A stretch of DNA of 64,000 nucleotides from Teredinibacter franksiae (GTDB lineage Bacteria > Pseudomonadota > Gammaproteobacteria > Pseudomonadales > Cellvibrionaceae): positions 1,180,001 to 1,244,000 of the forward strand of contig NZ_JACJUV010000001.1 of the NCBI RefSeq assembly GCF_014218805.1. Direction: 5' to 3'. The translations under genes and the position numbers were made by a program. This document shows, piece after piece, positions 1 through 9,677 of this stretch (its first letter is position 1; every line of letters starts with the position of its first letter). The notes beneath the pieces were generated by a model. That model was not told where the DNA came from. It saw only the letters and a program-made list of their open reading frames with translations, and ran no database searches.

Positions 1-242
1 GCATTGGCGAAGTTATCGTTCATAGCCGACACTATGGCAAAAAAGCCGCCGAACAATGCTCCCGTAGTGAAGAGGTTAGGCAATAAATACACACCTCGGC
101 GCCTTACCTGCTCTCCGTTCTCAGACACATCCTCAACGTGTTCATCCACAGGAAGCACCTCTGACACCTTCAGTGAAAGATTATCCTCTGGCGCCACTGG
201 CTCCTGCGAAGCCGCGTCGTTTTCTGTTTTGTCACTGGTCAT
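1..242 (-). CDS. pssA: CDP-diacylglycerol--serine O-phosphatidyltransferase, N-terminal part (cut by window edge)
   Basis: Reading leftward from an ATG, about 80 codons are present before the window ends. The product has an acidic N-terminal stretch containing LPVDEHVED, then a basic RRR and the segment YLLPNLFTTGALFGGF followed by a membrane-like stretch. This matches the start of the longer PssA enzymes of pseudomonad-type bacteria as I know them. Family role: condenses CDP-diacylglycerol with L-serine to phosphatidylserine, the precursor of phosphatidylethanolamine, at the inner membrane. The catalytic CDP-alcohol phosphotransferase motif lies outside the window. It lies downstream of ilvC on the same strand, separated by a strong terminator, so it is probably transcribed separately. 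Confidence 0.88.
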   Translation of the reverse strand, partial: MTSDKTENDAASQEPVAPEDNLSLKVSEVLPVDEHVEDVSENGEQVRRRGVYLLPNLFTTGALFGGFFAIVSAMNDNFAN

Positions 243-317
243 ACTGCTACCGTCCGTCTCAAAATCTTGAAGCGTGATATTAAACCTGATTGGAGCAAGC
301 GCCAAACTAAGACGCAT

Positions 318-346
318 AAAAAAAGCGCAGACTAAGCTGCGCTTTT
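318..346 (-). terminator. Rho-independent terminator of ilvC
   Basis: A perfect 10-bp stem (AAAAGCGCAG / CTGCGCTTTT) with a 6-base loop is followed, in the ilvC direction, by seven T residues. It begins about 20 bp after the ilvC stop codon and sits before pssA. Confidence 0.9.
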
Positions 347-364
347 CTTAATATACAAGGGCGA

Positions 365-1393
<1,029 letters not shown>

Positions 1394-1478
1394 TTAGCAT
1401 AGTTGGGGGGGGGAGCCTATCGACCCGAAAACGGTGTGCAGAATAGTAGATTACCTTCGTTACGTAAAATGATATATT

Positions 1479-1495
1479 TGCAACATATTATTGCA
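1479..1495. promoter_or_regulatory. Probable IlvY (LysR-type) operator in the ilvC-ilvY gap
   Basis: An inverted repeat TGCAA-N7-TTGCA, which contains a LysR-type T-N11-A box, lies about 100 bp upstream of ilvC and directly before the ilvY start. Location and symmetry fit autoregulation of ilvY and activation of ilvC. That it is bound by IlvY is inferred from the arrangement of the ilvYC system in enterobacteria. Confidence 0.55.
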
Positions 1496-1504
1496 GATTA
1501 CGAA

Positions 1505-2395
1505 ATGCCGATGGATACCTCAAAGCTCAAATTGTTTATTGGACTAGCGAATGCTGAACACTTTAATCGAGCCGCCGAGCAATGCCACGTCAGCCCCTCC
1601 AAGCTTACCCGGGTAATTCAGCAGATGGAAAAGGAACTGGGTGTCCGCCTCTTCGACCGCGACAACCGCTCTGTATCGCTAACAAGTAAGGGGCAGGAGT
1701 TTTTGGAGCACAGCAGAGAGTTGGTTCGCCAGTGGGAGACAATCAAGGATACGATGAATTCCGGTTCAGGCTTGTTATCGGGCTCCATCAGCCTTTATTG
1801 CTCGGTAACCGCAAGCTATAGCTTCCTTTACGAGATAATGGAGGATTTTCGTGACCGCCACCCTCTGATCCAAATCAAACTGCATACCGGAGACTCGGCA
1901 GATGCAATGGGAAGGGTTATCGATGGCCACGAGGATATCGCGATTGCAGCAAAACCTCCGGTACTGCACTCTTCACTCAGTTTTAAAAAATTTGACACTT
2001 CACCGTTAGTATTTTACTGCTCGCAAGACAATCAGGAGCACGAACAAATATTTAAACGACAAAATGAAAGTGCGCTGAGCCACACCCCTATGATTGTATC
2101 GGAGAAAGGTTTAGCGCGAGAGCGCTTTGATCAATGGGCAAATTCAGAGGGGATAAAACCGAACATCTATGCTCAAGTGGCTGGAAATGAAGCCATCGTA
2201 AGCATGGTAAGCCTTGGATTTGGCGTTGGCTTAATCCCCCAGATTGTCTACGAAAATAGCCCTTTGAAAAACCGGGTTAAACCCATCCCCCTGCAGCCGA
2301 AACTTGTCCCATTTGAAGTGGGCGTATGCGTAAAGACCCGAGGACTTAAAAGCCCATTAGTAAAAGCACTGTGGGACAATATAGGTAAACGCTAG
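1505..2395 (+). CDS. ilvY: LysR-family transcriptional activator of ilvC
   Basis: A LysR-type regulator with an N-terminal winged helix-turn-helix (HFNRAAEQCHVSPSKLTRVIQ, residues about 15-36) and a C-terminal substrate-binding domain. The RDNRSVSLT segment after the helix-turn-helix is typical of IlvY. The reading frame stays open further upstream, to a start that would add about 34 residues. I chose the ATG giving 296 residues because IlvY proteins are about 295-300 long and begin shortly before the helix-turn-helix; an ATG two codons later is equally possible. No strong Shine-Dalgarno is seen. It is divergent from ilvC, its expected target. Confidence 0.9.
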   Translation: MPMDTSKLKLFIGLANAEHFNRAAEQCHVSPSKLTRVIQQMEKELGVRLFDRDNRSVSLTSKGQEFLEHSRELVRQWETIKDTMNSGSGLLSGSISLYCSVTASYSFLYEIMEDFRDRHPLIQIKLHTGDSADAMGRVIDGHEDIAIAAKPPVLHSSLSFKKFDTSPLVFYCSQDNQEHEQIFKRQNESALSHTPMIVSEKGLARERFDQWANSEGIKPNIYAQVAGNEAIVSMVSLGFGVGLIPQIVYENSPLKNRVKPIPLQPKLVPFEVGVCVKTRGLKSPLVKALWDNIGKR

Positions 2396-2418
2396 TCGGT
2401 CACAGAAAAGACAAAAAT

Positions 2419-3318
2419 TTAGCTCCCCCATGCATCACCCACAATTTGGTCGTACTGTTCAGGGAAAAACTTTGATAAACCCCCTCCGGGATACAGGGTG
2501 ATTTCGCCAATATAAGCCTGATCTCCAAACAGATACCAATCTACTCGAGCATACTCAAACGGCTCAGCAAGCTTTATCGACGTTTCGACCACCTGCTCTA
2601 ACAAGCGAGGTTTTGGCGACGTTCGAATTTGTTCGTAACACGTGGAAAAAGGTAAAACATTCCAATTTAGATCGTACAAGGTTCTACTTTGGTCTTTAGC
2701 TCTACCGTAATCGACATGAATAAATGCGCATTTCCCTTTTACAATATGCACTTTATAGTCTTCAGGAATCTCGCCCGTCTCCGTTAACAGTAACTGCTCC
2801 ACTAATATTTTTTTTTGTATTTTCGTGTACGCCCACTGGTAGCTGGAAAAGCCATAAACCCGGTAAAGCCACGAGTAACAAATATCTATGAGCTGCTTTT
2901 GGGTTATATCCTTTTTGTCTGGTACCACCAGGTTTGTCCCTGATCCGTGATTAGCCTTTATTACAAAACTATCAGGAAGGTCATGAAAGGGCACGTCCTC
3001 AGGGAAATCATAGACCCCTACTAAGGGTACAAGGTATTTGCAACCACCATCCCCCAGAACCCGAAGAATATAGTCGCGCACAGCAATTTTGTCTGAAACT
3101 AAAACAAATAATGGGTTTCGATCGAAGAGTTTCCTGTGCTGTATTCGCTCATTAAATGTCGCAGGGGCGTGAAATTGGGGAGCATACCCCAATTTTCGTT
3201 CAAACTTTCTGCGCAGGAGGTAATAGCCCGTAAGACGAGCAAAAACCGCTCTAAGGCTCCAGAGAACTGGAATGCTGCTATTTATAAGGTGTAATTTGAG
3301 CCGCTTAAGGATCTTCAT
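2419..3318 (-). CDS. TupA-like ATP-grasp family protein
   Basis: A 299-residue protein with an ATP-grasp core resembling the TupA-like family (named for teichuronopeptide synthesis). Visible landmarks are FNERIQHRKLFDRN near residue 55, the lysine and glycine-rich segment FVIKANHGSGTN, and the C-terminal metal and nucleotide-binding region YARVDWYLF...YIGEITLYPGGG. Members are often found in capsule, exopolysaccharide or peptide-modified polymer loci and are sometimes labelled glycosyltransferases. Here it stands alone, 38 bp after ilvH and on the same strand, between ilvH and ilvC. Its substrate cannot be inferred. The Shine-Dalgarno is weak, so it may be poorly translated or read through from ilvIH. 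Confidence 0.75.
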   Translation of the reverse strand: MKILKRLKLHLINSSIPVLWSLRAVFARLTGYYLLRRKFERKLGYAPQFHAPATFNERIQHRKLFDRNPLFVLVSDKIAVRDYILRVLGDGGCKYLVPLVGVYDFPEDVPFHDLPDSFVIKANHGSGTNLVVPDKKDITQKQLIDICYSWLYRVYGFSSYQWAYTKIQKKILVEQLLLTETGEIPEDYKVHIVKGKCAFIHVDYGRAKDQSRTLYDLNWNVLPFSTCYEQIRTSPKPRLLEQVVETSIKLAEPFEYARVDWYLFGDQAYIGEITLYPGGGLSKFFPEQYDQIVGDAWGS

Positions 3319-3356
3319 AAAGTATGTGGAACACCAAGCAGCTCAATTACTGCGGT

Positions 3357-3848
3357 TTATAAGCTTAGAACTTTCTCACCGCGGCCAATACCCGACACGC
3401 CAGAGCGAACCACTTCCAGTATTGCCGCTTCACCAACGGCTTGGTAGAAGGCGTCTAGCTTGTCACTGGCGCCGGTTAACTGGATGGTATAAACCGACGC
3501 GGTAACGTCAATTATCTGTCCACGAAAAATGTCCACGCACCGCTTAACTTCTGCCCGCTGTGCTCCTGTTGCACGAACTTTGATCATCATCAGCTCGCGC
3601 TCTATGTGGGCACCTTCGGTTAAGTCCACGAGTTTTACAACATCCACCAAGCGATTGAGGTGTTTGGTTATCTGCTCAATTTTATGGTCATCACCAACGG
3701 TGGTTAAGGTTAGGCGCGACAGGGTCTCATCTTCTGTAGGCGCCACAGTGAGCGTTTCAATGTTGTAACCACGCTGAGAAAAAAGCCCCACTACGCGCGA
3801 TAACGCCCCAGGTTCGTTTTCCATTAACAGTGAAATGATTCTTCTCAT
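3357..3848 (-). CDS. ilvH: Acetolactate synthase small (regulatory) subunit
   Basis: 163 residues, the usual size of IlvH. An N-terminal ACT domain (ISLLMENEPGALSRVVGLFSQ) provides valine feedback inhibition, followed by the second conserved domain (MMIKVRATGAQRAEVKR). It activates and regulates the IlvI catalytic subunit. The start codon shares one base with the ilvI stop codon (TAATG), implying translational coupling. Confidence 0.97.
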   Translation of the reverse strand: MRRIISLLMENEPGALSRVVGLFSQRGYNIETLTVAPTEDETLSRLTLTTVGDDHKIEQITKHLNRLVDVVKLVDLTEGAHIERELMMIKVRATGAQRAEVKRCVDIFRGQIIDVTASVYTIQLTGASDKLDAFYQAVGEAAILEVVRSGVSGIGRGEKVLSL

Positions 3849-5584
3849 TATGTTCGCTCCGTTTTACTCAACCACATGTCACGCATGGTGCCATTCGGGG
3901 CCACCTGCATGGGATAAACATGTTCTTTTGGATCGACATAAATATCCATAAATACACATTTGTCTTTCATGGCGAAACATTCTTCCAGTTTCGATTTGAG
4001 CTCGGAACGCTTGGTTACACGCATACCTACGTGGCCGTAAGCCTCCATAAGTTTCACAAAATCAGGAAGTGAGTCTTCGTATAGGCTTTCGGAGTAACGG
4101 CTATCGTACTGCATATCTTGCCATTGCTTCACCATGCCTAAAGCCTGATTGTTGATACAGATGATTTTGATCGGCAGATGGTACTGAGTACAGGTAGACA
4201 ATTCCTGGATACACATTTGAATACTGCCTTCGCCCGTAATGCACACAACGGTTTCATCGCGGTGTGCAAACTGCACGCCCATGGCAGCAGGCAAACCGAA
4301 GCCCATAGTGCCTAGACCGCCGGAATTAATCCAACGCCGGGGTTTATCAAATTGATAATACTGTGCACTGAACATTTGGTGCTGGCCAACATCTGAAGTC
4401 ACGAATGCATCACCATTTGTAACTTCAAATACCGCCCGTACAACCTCTTGCGGCATCAGCATTTCTCCACTGGTGTCGTAACGAGGCGCGGTTAAAATGC
4501 CATAGCGGTTACGCCATTCCTCAATCTCCTTCCACCAGCCGTCGATGGCTTTGGCATCAGGGCGCTCGCTGGATCCTTTTATTAGCTCCAACATTTCATC
4601 GAGGACCGAATCCACAGGCCCAACAATCGGTACATCGGCCGTTACGGTTTTAGAAATAGACGCCGGATCAATATCGATATGTATAATTTTGGCGGATGGA
4701 CAAAATTTGTTAGGCGTATTGGTCACACGATCATCAAATCGCGCGCCCACAGCAAGAATGACATCAGCATGATGCATGGCCGTGTTAGCCTCAACAGTAC
4801 CGTGCATCCCCAGCATCCCCAAAAACTGTCGGTCAGTTCCCGGGTAGGCACCCAAACCCATCAGCGTATTGGTGATTGGGAGGTTCAGTATTTGCACAAT
4901 TTCCGTTAACTGCTTAGAAGCATTACCTTGTACAACACCCCCACCGGCATACACCATAGGTCTGCGTGCCGAGAGCATGAGCTGTACCGCTTTTTTAATT
5001 TGCCCTGTATGCCCCTTCGTAGCTGGCGTATAAGACCGTAACTTAATCTTGTCTGGGTAGCTGTAATCAACCTTATCAACCGGGTTAGTAATATCCTTGG
5101 GGACATCGATAACAACAGGCCCTGGGCGACCTGTAGAAGCAATGTAAAAGGCTTTCTTAACGGTTTCTGCAATGTCTTTTTGATCTTTGACCAAAAAGCT
5201 GTGTTTCACAATCGGCCGAGAAACACCCACCATATCGGTCTCTTGGAAAGCATCCTCACCGATTTTATCGGACACGACCTGGCCCGAAATCACAACCATA
5301 GGAATGGAATCCATGTACGCTGTCGCGATTCCTGTAATCGCATTGGTAGCACCAGGGCCGGAGGTGACTAGCACAACACCGGTTTTTCCGGTAGACCGCG
5401 CGTAGCCATCAGCGGCGTGGGTAGCCGCTTGCTCGTGGCGCACGAGAATATGCTTCACCTCTTTCTGCCGAAAAATCGCGTCGTAAATATGTAATGCGGC
5501 ACCACCTGGGTAGCCGAAAACGCATTCCACCCCTTCGTCGGCAAGGGATTTGATAAGAATGTCTCCACCGGAGAGCTTTTCCAC
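3848..5584 (-). CDS. ilvI: Acetolactate synthase large (catalytic) subunit
   Basis: A 578-residue thiamine diphosphate enzyme forming acetolactate or acetohydroxybutyrate, the first common step of valine, leucine and isoleucine synthesis. The N-terminal TPP domain carries the catalytic glutamate in [15 protein letters not shown]. The C-terminal TPP/Mg motif is GEGS...INN, with Glu where many acetolactate synthases have Asp (GDGS). The start is GTG, with a GAGGA ribosome site eight bases upstream. It forms a coupled operon with ilvH. Both subunits are complete. Confidence 0.97.
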   Translation of the reverse strand: MEKLSGGDILIKSLADEGVECVFGYPGGAALHIYDAIFRQKEVKHILVRHEQAATHAADGYARSTGKTGVVLVTSGPGATNAITGIATAYMDSIPMVVISGQVVSDKIGEDAFQETDMVGVSRPIVKHSFLVKDQKDIAETVKKAFYIASTGRPGPVVIDVPKDITNPVDKVDYSYPDKIKLRSYTPATKGHTGQIKKAVQLMLSARRPMVYAGGGVVQGNASKQLTEIVQILNLPITNTLMGLGAYPGTDRQFLGMLGMHGTVEANTAMHHADVILAVGARFDDRVTNTPNKFCPSAKIIHIDIDPASISKTVTADVPIVGPVDSVLDEMLELIKGSSERPDAKAIDGWWKEIEEWRNRYGILTAPRYDTSGEMLMPQEVVRAVFEVTNGDAFVTSDVGQHQMFSAQYYQFDKPRRWINSGGLGTMGFGLPAAMGVQFAHRDETVVCITGEGSIQMCIQELSTCTQYHLPIKIICINNQALGMVKQWQDMQYDSRYSESLYEDSLPDFVKLMEAYGHVGMRVTKRSELKSKLEECFAMKDKCVFMDIYVDPKEHVYPMQVAPNGTMRDMWLSKTERT

Positions 5585-5657
5585 TTTGTTATCCTCGTTG
5601 TTTAACGTTAATTACTGTATTCAACAGAGCTTGAATAACATTGTCTGCTGGCGAATC

Positions 5658-5687
5658 TTTATACATTAACAGGAAGCGCGATGACAT
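5658..5687 (-). promoter_or_regulatory. Possible sigma-70 promoter for ilvIH
   Basis: On the minus strand ATGTCA (4 of 6 matches to the -35 consensus) is separated by 18 bases from TATAAA (5 of 6 to the -10 consensus). Transcription would start about 65 bases before the ilvI GTG. No leader peptide rich in branched-chain codons was found. Confidence 0.3.
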
Positions 5688-5689
5688 AT

Positions 5690-6272
5690 GGGTGACAAGC
5701 CTGTCACTCAGCGCGGAAGCCTGAAGCTAAATACTACCAAAAAACAGAAACACCATTATCCTAGCGAAGGGTTAGGTACTCCAAGAGCGAAATTCACCCT
5801 CTTTGATCGTATTCAAATTATGCGTTGTAAATCCGGTGCACTACTTTTGTTGGTAGTTGGATTGTACGTTACAGGTCACAACATTTTCAGCCTGTAACTC
5901 ACCGGCAGGGAATTTAGGTATCACTCCCTCGCACTTCAGGATGGTCAGGCATGCGGTTGGCAAGCCTGTATAGGGGGGCACCGAGGTTGATCGATGTTCT
6001 ACTGCCATCTGGCGAAGCGTTAATTGTCGCAACATGCTCCACAAAGTCAAGCCGGGATTCACCATTACTTGGGATGCAGCAAGCCAATGACCTATGCCCG
6101 GCGGCCGTGACGGCCTCATTTCAGTCTAAAGCAGCATTCAAATCGTGCAACATACACAAATGGCACAGATCTCATTATCAAGCATGAATATCGCCTAGGC
6201 CTTGCTAGCGCCGCCACCGGTAAACTAAACTCTTAAAACTAAGTAAAAAGTGCGATTCAACTGGATTCGACT
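5690..6272. other. Long gene-poor gap between ilvI and a DUF4124 gene
   Basis: Near the left end is a hairpin GTGACA-N4-TGTCAC with no T-run. Between about 5840 and 6190 several frames on both strands are open at once. The best-looking translations are on the plus strand (containing LIDVLLPSGEALIVATC) and on the minus strand (containing RLDFVEHVATINASPDG). None has a convincing ribosome site, and I recognise no family. It may be the remnant of a lost gene or mobile element. Confidence 0.4.
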
Positions 6273-6773
6273 ATGAAACAAGCAACGTTTGCAGCAAGCT
6301 TACTGACAACTGCGATGAAACTCCGCAAATTATCGTTTGCAGTCATGATTTCAGCGGGTGTCTTCAGCACAGCCTCCTTTGCCGAGGACTACTATCGCTG
6401 GAAAGGGCCGGATGGTGTTGTACATTACGGCTCACATCCCCCAACAGGTGTCGAAGCGATAAAAATCAAAACCTATGGCGGGAAGAGTACACCTCCGGAG
6501 ACCTATGGTGGTCAATCCAATGCTCAAGCCGATGAGCAAACCCCTGCAGAAGAAGAGGTCGACCTCCCCCCGGAGGAGGTTGAACGTAGACGTAAGGTAG
6601 CGGTAAAGCAGAAACAAATGTGTGAAGACGAACGCAAGCGCTTGGGAACCCTCAATCGCCCTGGCCGCATACGCATGAAACAGCCTGATGGATCAGTTCG
6701 GTATATGACACAAGAGGAAGTTCAACAGGAAATCGCCACGACTCAAAAAGTCATTTCAGATAGCTGTAAATAA
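6273..6773 (+). CDS. DUF4124 domain-containing exported protein
   Basis: The product has a signal peptide (hydrophobic LSFAVMISAGVFSTASFA) followed directly by the DUF4124 signature YYRWKGPDGVVHYGSHPP, where mature DUF4124 proteins begin. A charged, Glu-rich linker and a C-terminal helical part with two cysteines follow. DUF4124 proteins are periplasmic or envelope proteins of unknown role, common in marine gammaproteobacteria. An ATG 14 codons downstream would give a more standard signal peptide (MKLRKLS...), and neither start has a clear Shine-Dalgarno. A second DUF4124 gene occurs near 39 kb. Confidence 0.8.
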   Translation: MKQATFAASLLTTAMKLRKLSFAVMISAGVFSTASFAEDYYRWKGPDGVVHYGSHPPTGVEAIKIKTYGGKSTPPETYGGQSNAQADEQTPAEEEVDLPPEEVERRRKVAVKQKQMCEDERKRLGTLNRPGRIRMKQPDGSVRYMTQEEVQQEIATTQKVISDSCK

Positions 6774-6798
6774 CCTTCCCGCTTGCGTACAAAGCATG

Positions 6799-6835
6799 AG
6801 CGAATAAACCCCTATATCTCTGGTGTTTATTCGCT
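6799..6835. terminator. Hairpin terminator between convergent DUF4124 gene and clpB
   Basis: An 11-bp perfect stem (AGCGAATAAAC / GTTTATTCGCT) with a 15-base loop lies in the short gap between two converging genes. T-runs are weak on both sides, so it probably acts modestly in both directions. Confidence 0.6.
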
Positions 6836-6839
6836 TTAC

Positions 6840-9470
6840 CTAATCAAATACCACTCTATCTCCGGCCAGCCGCGTTTCAATTGTAGACCCTGGCGGATAT
6901 TTTCCAGCCAATACTTCCTGCGCCAGCGGGTTTTCAATAAGGTTTTGTATCGCTCGTTTTAATGGCCTAGCCCCGTACACGGGGTCAAATCCGGCCTCAG
7001 ATATTCGATCAACCACCTCGTCGGCAATATTAATCTTCAAGTCACGATCCTCTAAGCGTTTACGTAGAATGCTCAGCTGAATATTGGCAATGCCACGTAT
7101 TTGCTTCTTCGCCAGCGGATGAAACACCACAGACTCGTCGATGCGATTCACGAATTCTGGACGGAAATGCCCCACCACCACCTCCATAACGGCCTCTTTC
7201 ATCGCCTGATACTTATGCTCATTCTGACCTTCATCCTCCTGCTGGGAACCGTCGAAATTGAGACTATCGTAGGCTTTATTTTCGGCGATTTCTTGAATGG
7301 AGGTAGAGCCAAGGTTCGATGTCATCACCACTACCGTATTACGGAAATCTACGGTACGCCCTTGACCGTCGGTTAAACGACCATCCTCTAGCACCTGCAA
7401 CAAAATATTAAACACGTCTGGGTGAGCTTTTTCGACTTCGTCAAGCAGTAGCAATGCATAGGGTTTTCGCCTGACAGCTTCAGTGAGATATCCACCCTCT
7501 TCGTAGCCAACATAACCTGGAGGTGCACCAATCAATCGTGCGACAGAATGCTTTTCCATAAATTCTGACATGTCGATTCGCACCATCGCGTCCTGACTGT
7601 CGAACAAGTATTCCGCCAAAGCCTTACACAGCTCGGTTTTACCAACACCGGTTGGCCCAAGAAACAAGAAGGAACCATTTGGTCTATTGGGGTCGGATAA
7701 ACCTGCGCGCGCGCGGCGCACCGCGTTGGACACAGCCACTACCGCCTCTTCTTGACCAATTACGCGCTTGTGCAACGCTTGCTCCATGTGGAGTAATTTA
7801 TCACGCTCACCTTCGAGCATTTTCGAAACCGGTATGCCCGTCCACTTAGACACAACTTCGGCAATTTCTTCATCGGTAACTTTATTCCGCAGAAGTTTCA
7901 TCTCATGCATTTCAGCCTGACTGGCCATATCCAGCTGCTTTTCCAGCTCAGGGATAATGCCGTATTGCAACTCAGACATCCGCCCGAGATCGCTAGCTCG
8001 GCGCGCAGCGTCCAAATCCAGACGAGCTTGTTCTAAGTTGCTTTTAATTTCTTGAGAACCTTGCAGTGCAGCTTTTTCGGCCCGCCAAATTTCGTCGAGA
8101 TCGGCATAGGCCCGATCAACTTTATTAATTTGCTCCTCAAGTGTTTTCAGGCGCGCGAGGGCGGCAGCATCATCGTCTTTTTTGATGGCCTCGCGCTCAA
8201 TTTTTAGTTGGATCAAGCGACGCTCAAGCCGATCCATTTGCTCTGGCTTTGAATCTATTTCCATGCGGATACGGCTACCAGCTTCATCAATTAAATCGAT
8301 GGCTTTATCAGGCAATTGCCGGTCGGTGATGTAGCGCTGCGATAATTTGGCCGCGGCAATGATGGCGGAGTCGGATATATCGACTCCGTGGTGAAGCTCA
8401 TAACGCTCCTTTAAACCACGTAATATTGCAATGGTATCTTCTTCATTGGGCTCTTCAACCAAGACTTTTTGAAAACGCCGCTCCAAGGCCGCATCCTTTT
8501 CAATGTACTTCCGGTATTCATCCAGAGTAGTAGCACCCACGCAATGCAACTCTCCTCTCGCCAGGGCTGGTTTGAGCATATTACCTGCATCCAGAGCGCC
8601 TTCAGCTTTACCCGCGCCGACCATGGTATGCAGCTCATCAATAAATAAAATAATGCGGCCTTCCTGCTTACCCAGCTCATTTAATAGCGCCTTTAATCGC
8701 TCTTCGAAATCACCTCGGAATTTTGCCCCGGCTAATAACGAACCTAAGTCCAACGACAGCAGCCGCTTATGCTTCAAGCCTTCTGGTACTTCTCCATTCA
8801 CAATACGCTGCGCCAAACCTTCAACAATAGCGGTTTTACCCACGCCAGGCTCGCCAATGAGCACAGGGTTATTTTTAGTTCTGCGCTGTAAAACTTGTAT
8901 GGTGCGACGAATTTCATCATCACGCCCAATTACGGGATCGAGTTTGCCAGCCTCGGCTCGCGAGGTTAAATCGACAGTATATTTTTCCAGTGCCTGGCGG
9001 TTGCCCTCGGCTTCTGGCTCGTCAACGGTTTCACCGCCACGCACTTTATCAACAGCCGACTGCAAGCGATCAGCCGCTCCAAATTGAGCTAATAACTTAC
9101 CCAGCGATGATCGACTGTCCTTCATTGCTGACAATAAAAAGCTTTCGCTGGATATGAATTTATCTCCAGCTTGCTGAGCATGCTTATCAGCCAAATTGAG
9201 TAATCGCCCTAACTCTGGCGACATACTGACATCCCCAGTGGGGTTCTGAATTTTTGCGAGGGCCTCCAACGCCTTTGTAAGCGCGTTACGCAGGCCAACC
9301 ACATCAAAACCGGCTGATGCCAGTAACGGCCGCACCGCGCCGCCCTGTTGATCGAGCATTGCCTGCAACAGGTGCACAGGGTCTATTTGATTGTGGTCAC
9401 GACCAACGGCCAGGGATTGCGCATCGGACAATCCAATTTGTAACTGATTAGTTAAACGATCAATACGCAT
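6840..9470 (-). CDS. clpB: ATP-dependent disaggregase chaperone ClpB
   Basis: An Hsp100 disaggregase that works with DnaK to rescue aggregated proteins in the cytoplasm. Domain order: N domain starting MRIDRLT, first AAA+ module with Walker A GEPGVGKT near residue 205, coiled-coil middle domain (about 400-530), and second AAA+ module with Walker A GPTGVGKT near residue 605. The upstream in-frame extension is rejected because ClpB proteins begin MRIDRLT and a GAGAGA ribosome site precedes this ATG. At 876 residues it is about 20 longer than the E. coli protein. An acidic insertion (containing [16 protein letters not shown]) in the second AAA+ module explains most of this. It is preceded by a heat-shock-type promoter. 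Confidence 0.97.
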   Translation of the reverse strand: MRIDRLTNQLQIGLSDAQSLAVGRDHNQIDPVHLLQAMLDQQGGAVRPLLASAGFDVVGLRNALTKALEALAKIQNPTGDVSMSPELGRLLNLADKHAQQAGDKFISSESFLLSAMKDSRSSLGKLLAQFGAADRLQSAVDKVRGGETVDEPEAEGNRQALEKYTVDLTSRAEAGKLDPVIGRDDEIRRTIQVLQRRTKNNPVLIGEPGVGKTAIVEGLAQRIVNGEVPEGLKHKRLLSLDLGSLLAGAKFRGDFEERLKALLNELGKQEGRIILFIDELHTMVGAGKAEGALDAGNMLKPALARGELHCVGATTLDEYRKYIEKDAALERRFQKVLVEEPNEEDTIAILRGLKERYELHHGVDISDSAIIAAAKLSQRYITDRQLPDKAIDLIDEAGSRIRMEIDSKPEQMDRLERRLIQLKIEREAIKKDDDAAALARLKTLEEQINKVDRAYADLDEIWRAEKAALQGSQEIKSNLEQARLDLDAARRASDLGRMSELQYGIIPELEKQLDMASQAEMHEMKLLRNKVTDEEIAEVVSKWTGIPVSKMLEGERDKLLHMEQALHKRVIGQEEAVVAVSNAVRRARAGLSDPNRPNGSFLFLGPTGVGKTELCKALAEYLFDSQDAMVRIDMSEFMEKHSVARLIGAPPGYVGYEEGGYLTEAVRRKPYALLLLDEVEKAHPDVFNILLQVLEDGRLTDGQGRTVDFRNTVVVMTSNLGSTSIQEIAENKAYDSLNFDGSQQEDEGQNEHKYQAMKEAVMEVVVGHFRPEFVNRIDESVVFHPLAKKQIRGIANIQLSILRKRLEDRDLKINIADEVVDRISEAGFDPVYGARPLKRAIQNLIENPLAQEVLAGKYPPGSTIETRLAGDRVVFD

Positions 9471-9527
9471 AGCAAACGTCTCTCTTTCACTATTGGGGTG
9501 TCGCCGATATGAATACACTGTGTATGA

Positions 9528-9554
9528 AGTGGGGGCTTTGCAACTAAACTCAAG
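9528..9554 (-). promoter_or_regulatory. Sigma-32 (RpoH) heat-shock promoter of clpB
   Basis: On the minus strand CTTGAGT is separated by 13 bases from CCCCACTT, close to the RpoH consensus CTTGAAA-N(13-15)-CCCCATNT. It is about 60-85 bp upstream of the clpB ATG, and clpB is a standard RpoH target. Confidence 0.75.
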
Positions 9555-9677
9555 CCACACTCAACGCTGGTAAAATATGAGTTAGATTGACCTCTCTCAT
9601 TTCTCATGCCCGGATAAAGGTCTAGTATGAGCAAATTGGCGTACACAACGTTGGTAGTATGAATCAAAGGAGATTCT

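Noticed and set aside
4..270. Plus-strand open frame of 88 codons at the left edge
   Set aside because: It is a shadow of pssA, whose N-terminus is clearly encoded on the minus strand.
5688..5897. 69-codon plus-strand frame next to ilvI
   Set aside because: No convincing ribosome site or domain, and it covers the probable ilvI promoter region.
8503..9087. 194-codon plus-strand frame opposite clpB
   Set aside because: Antisense to a highly conserved coding region, with low-complexity composition and no ribosome site.
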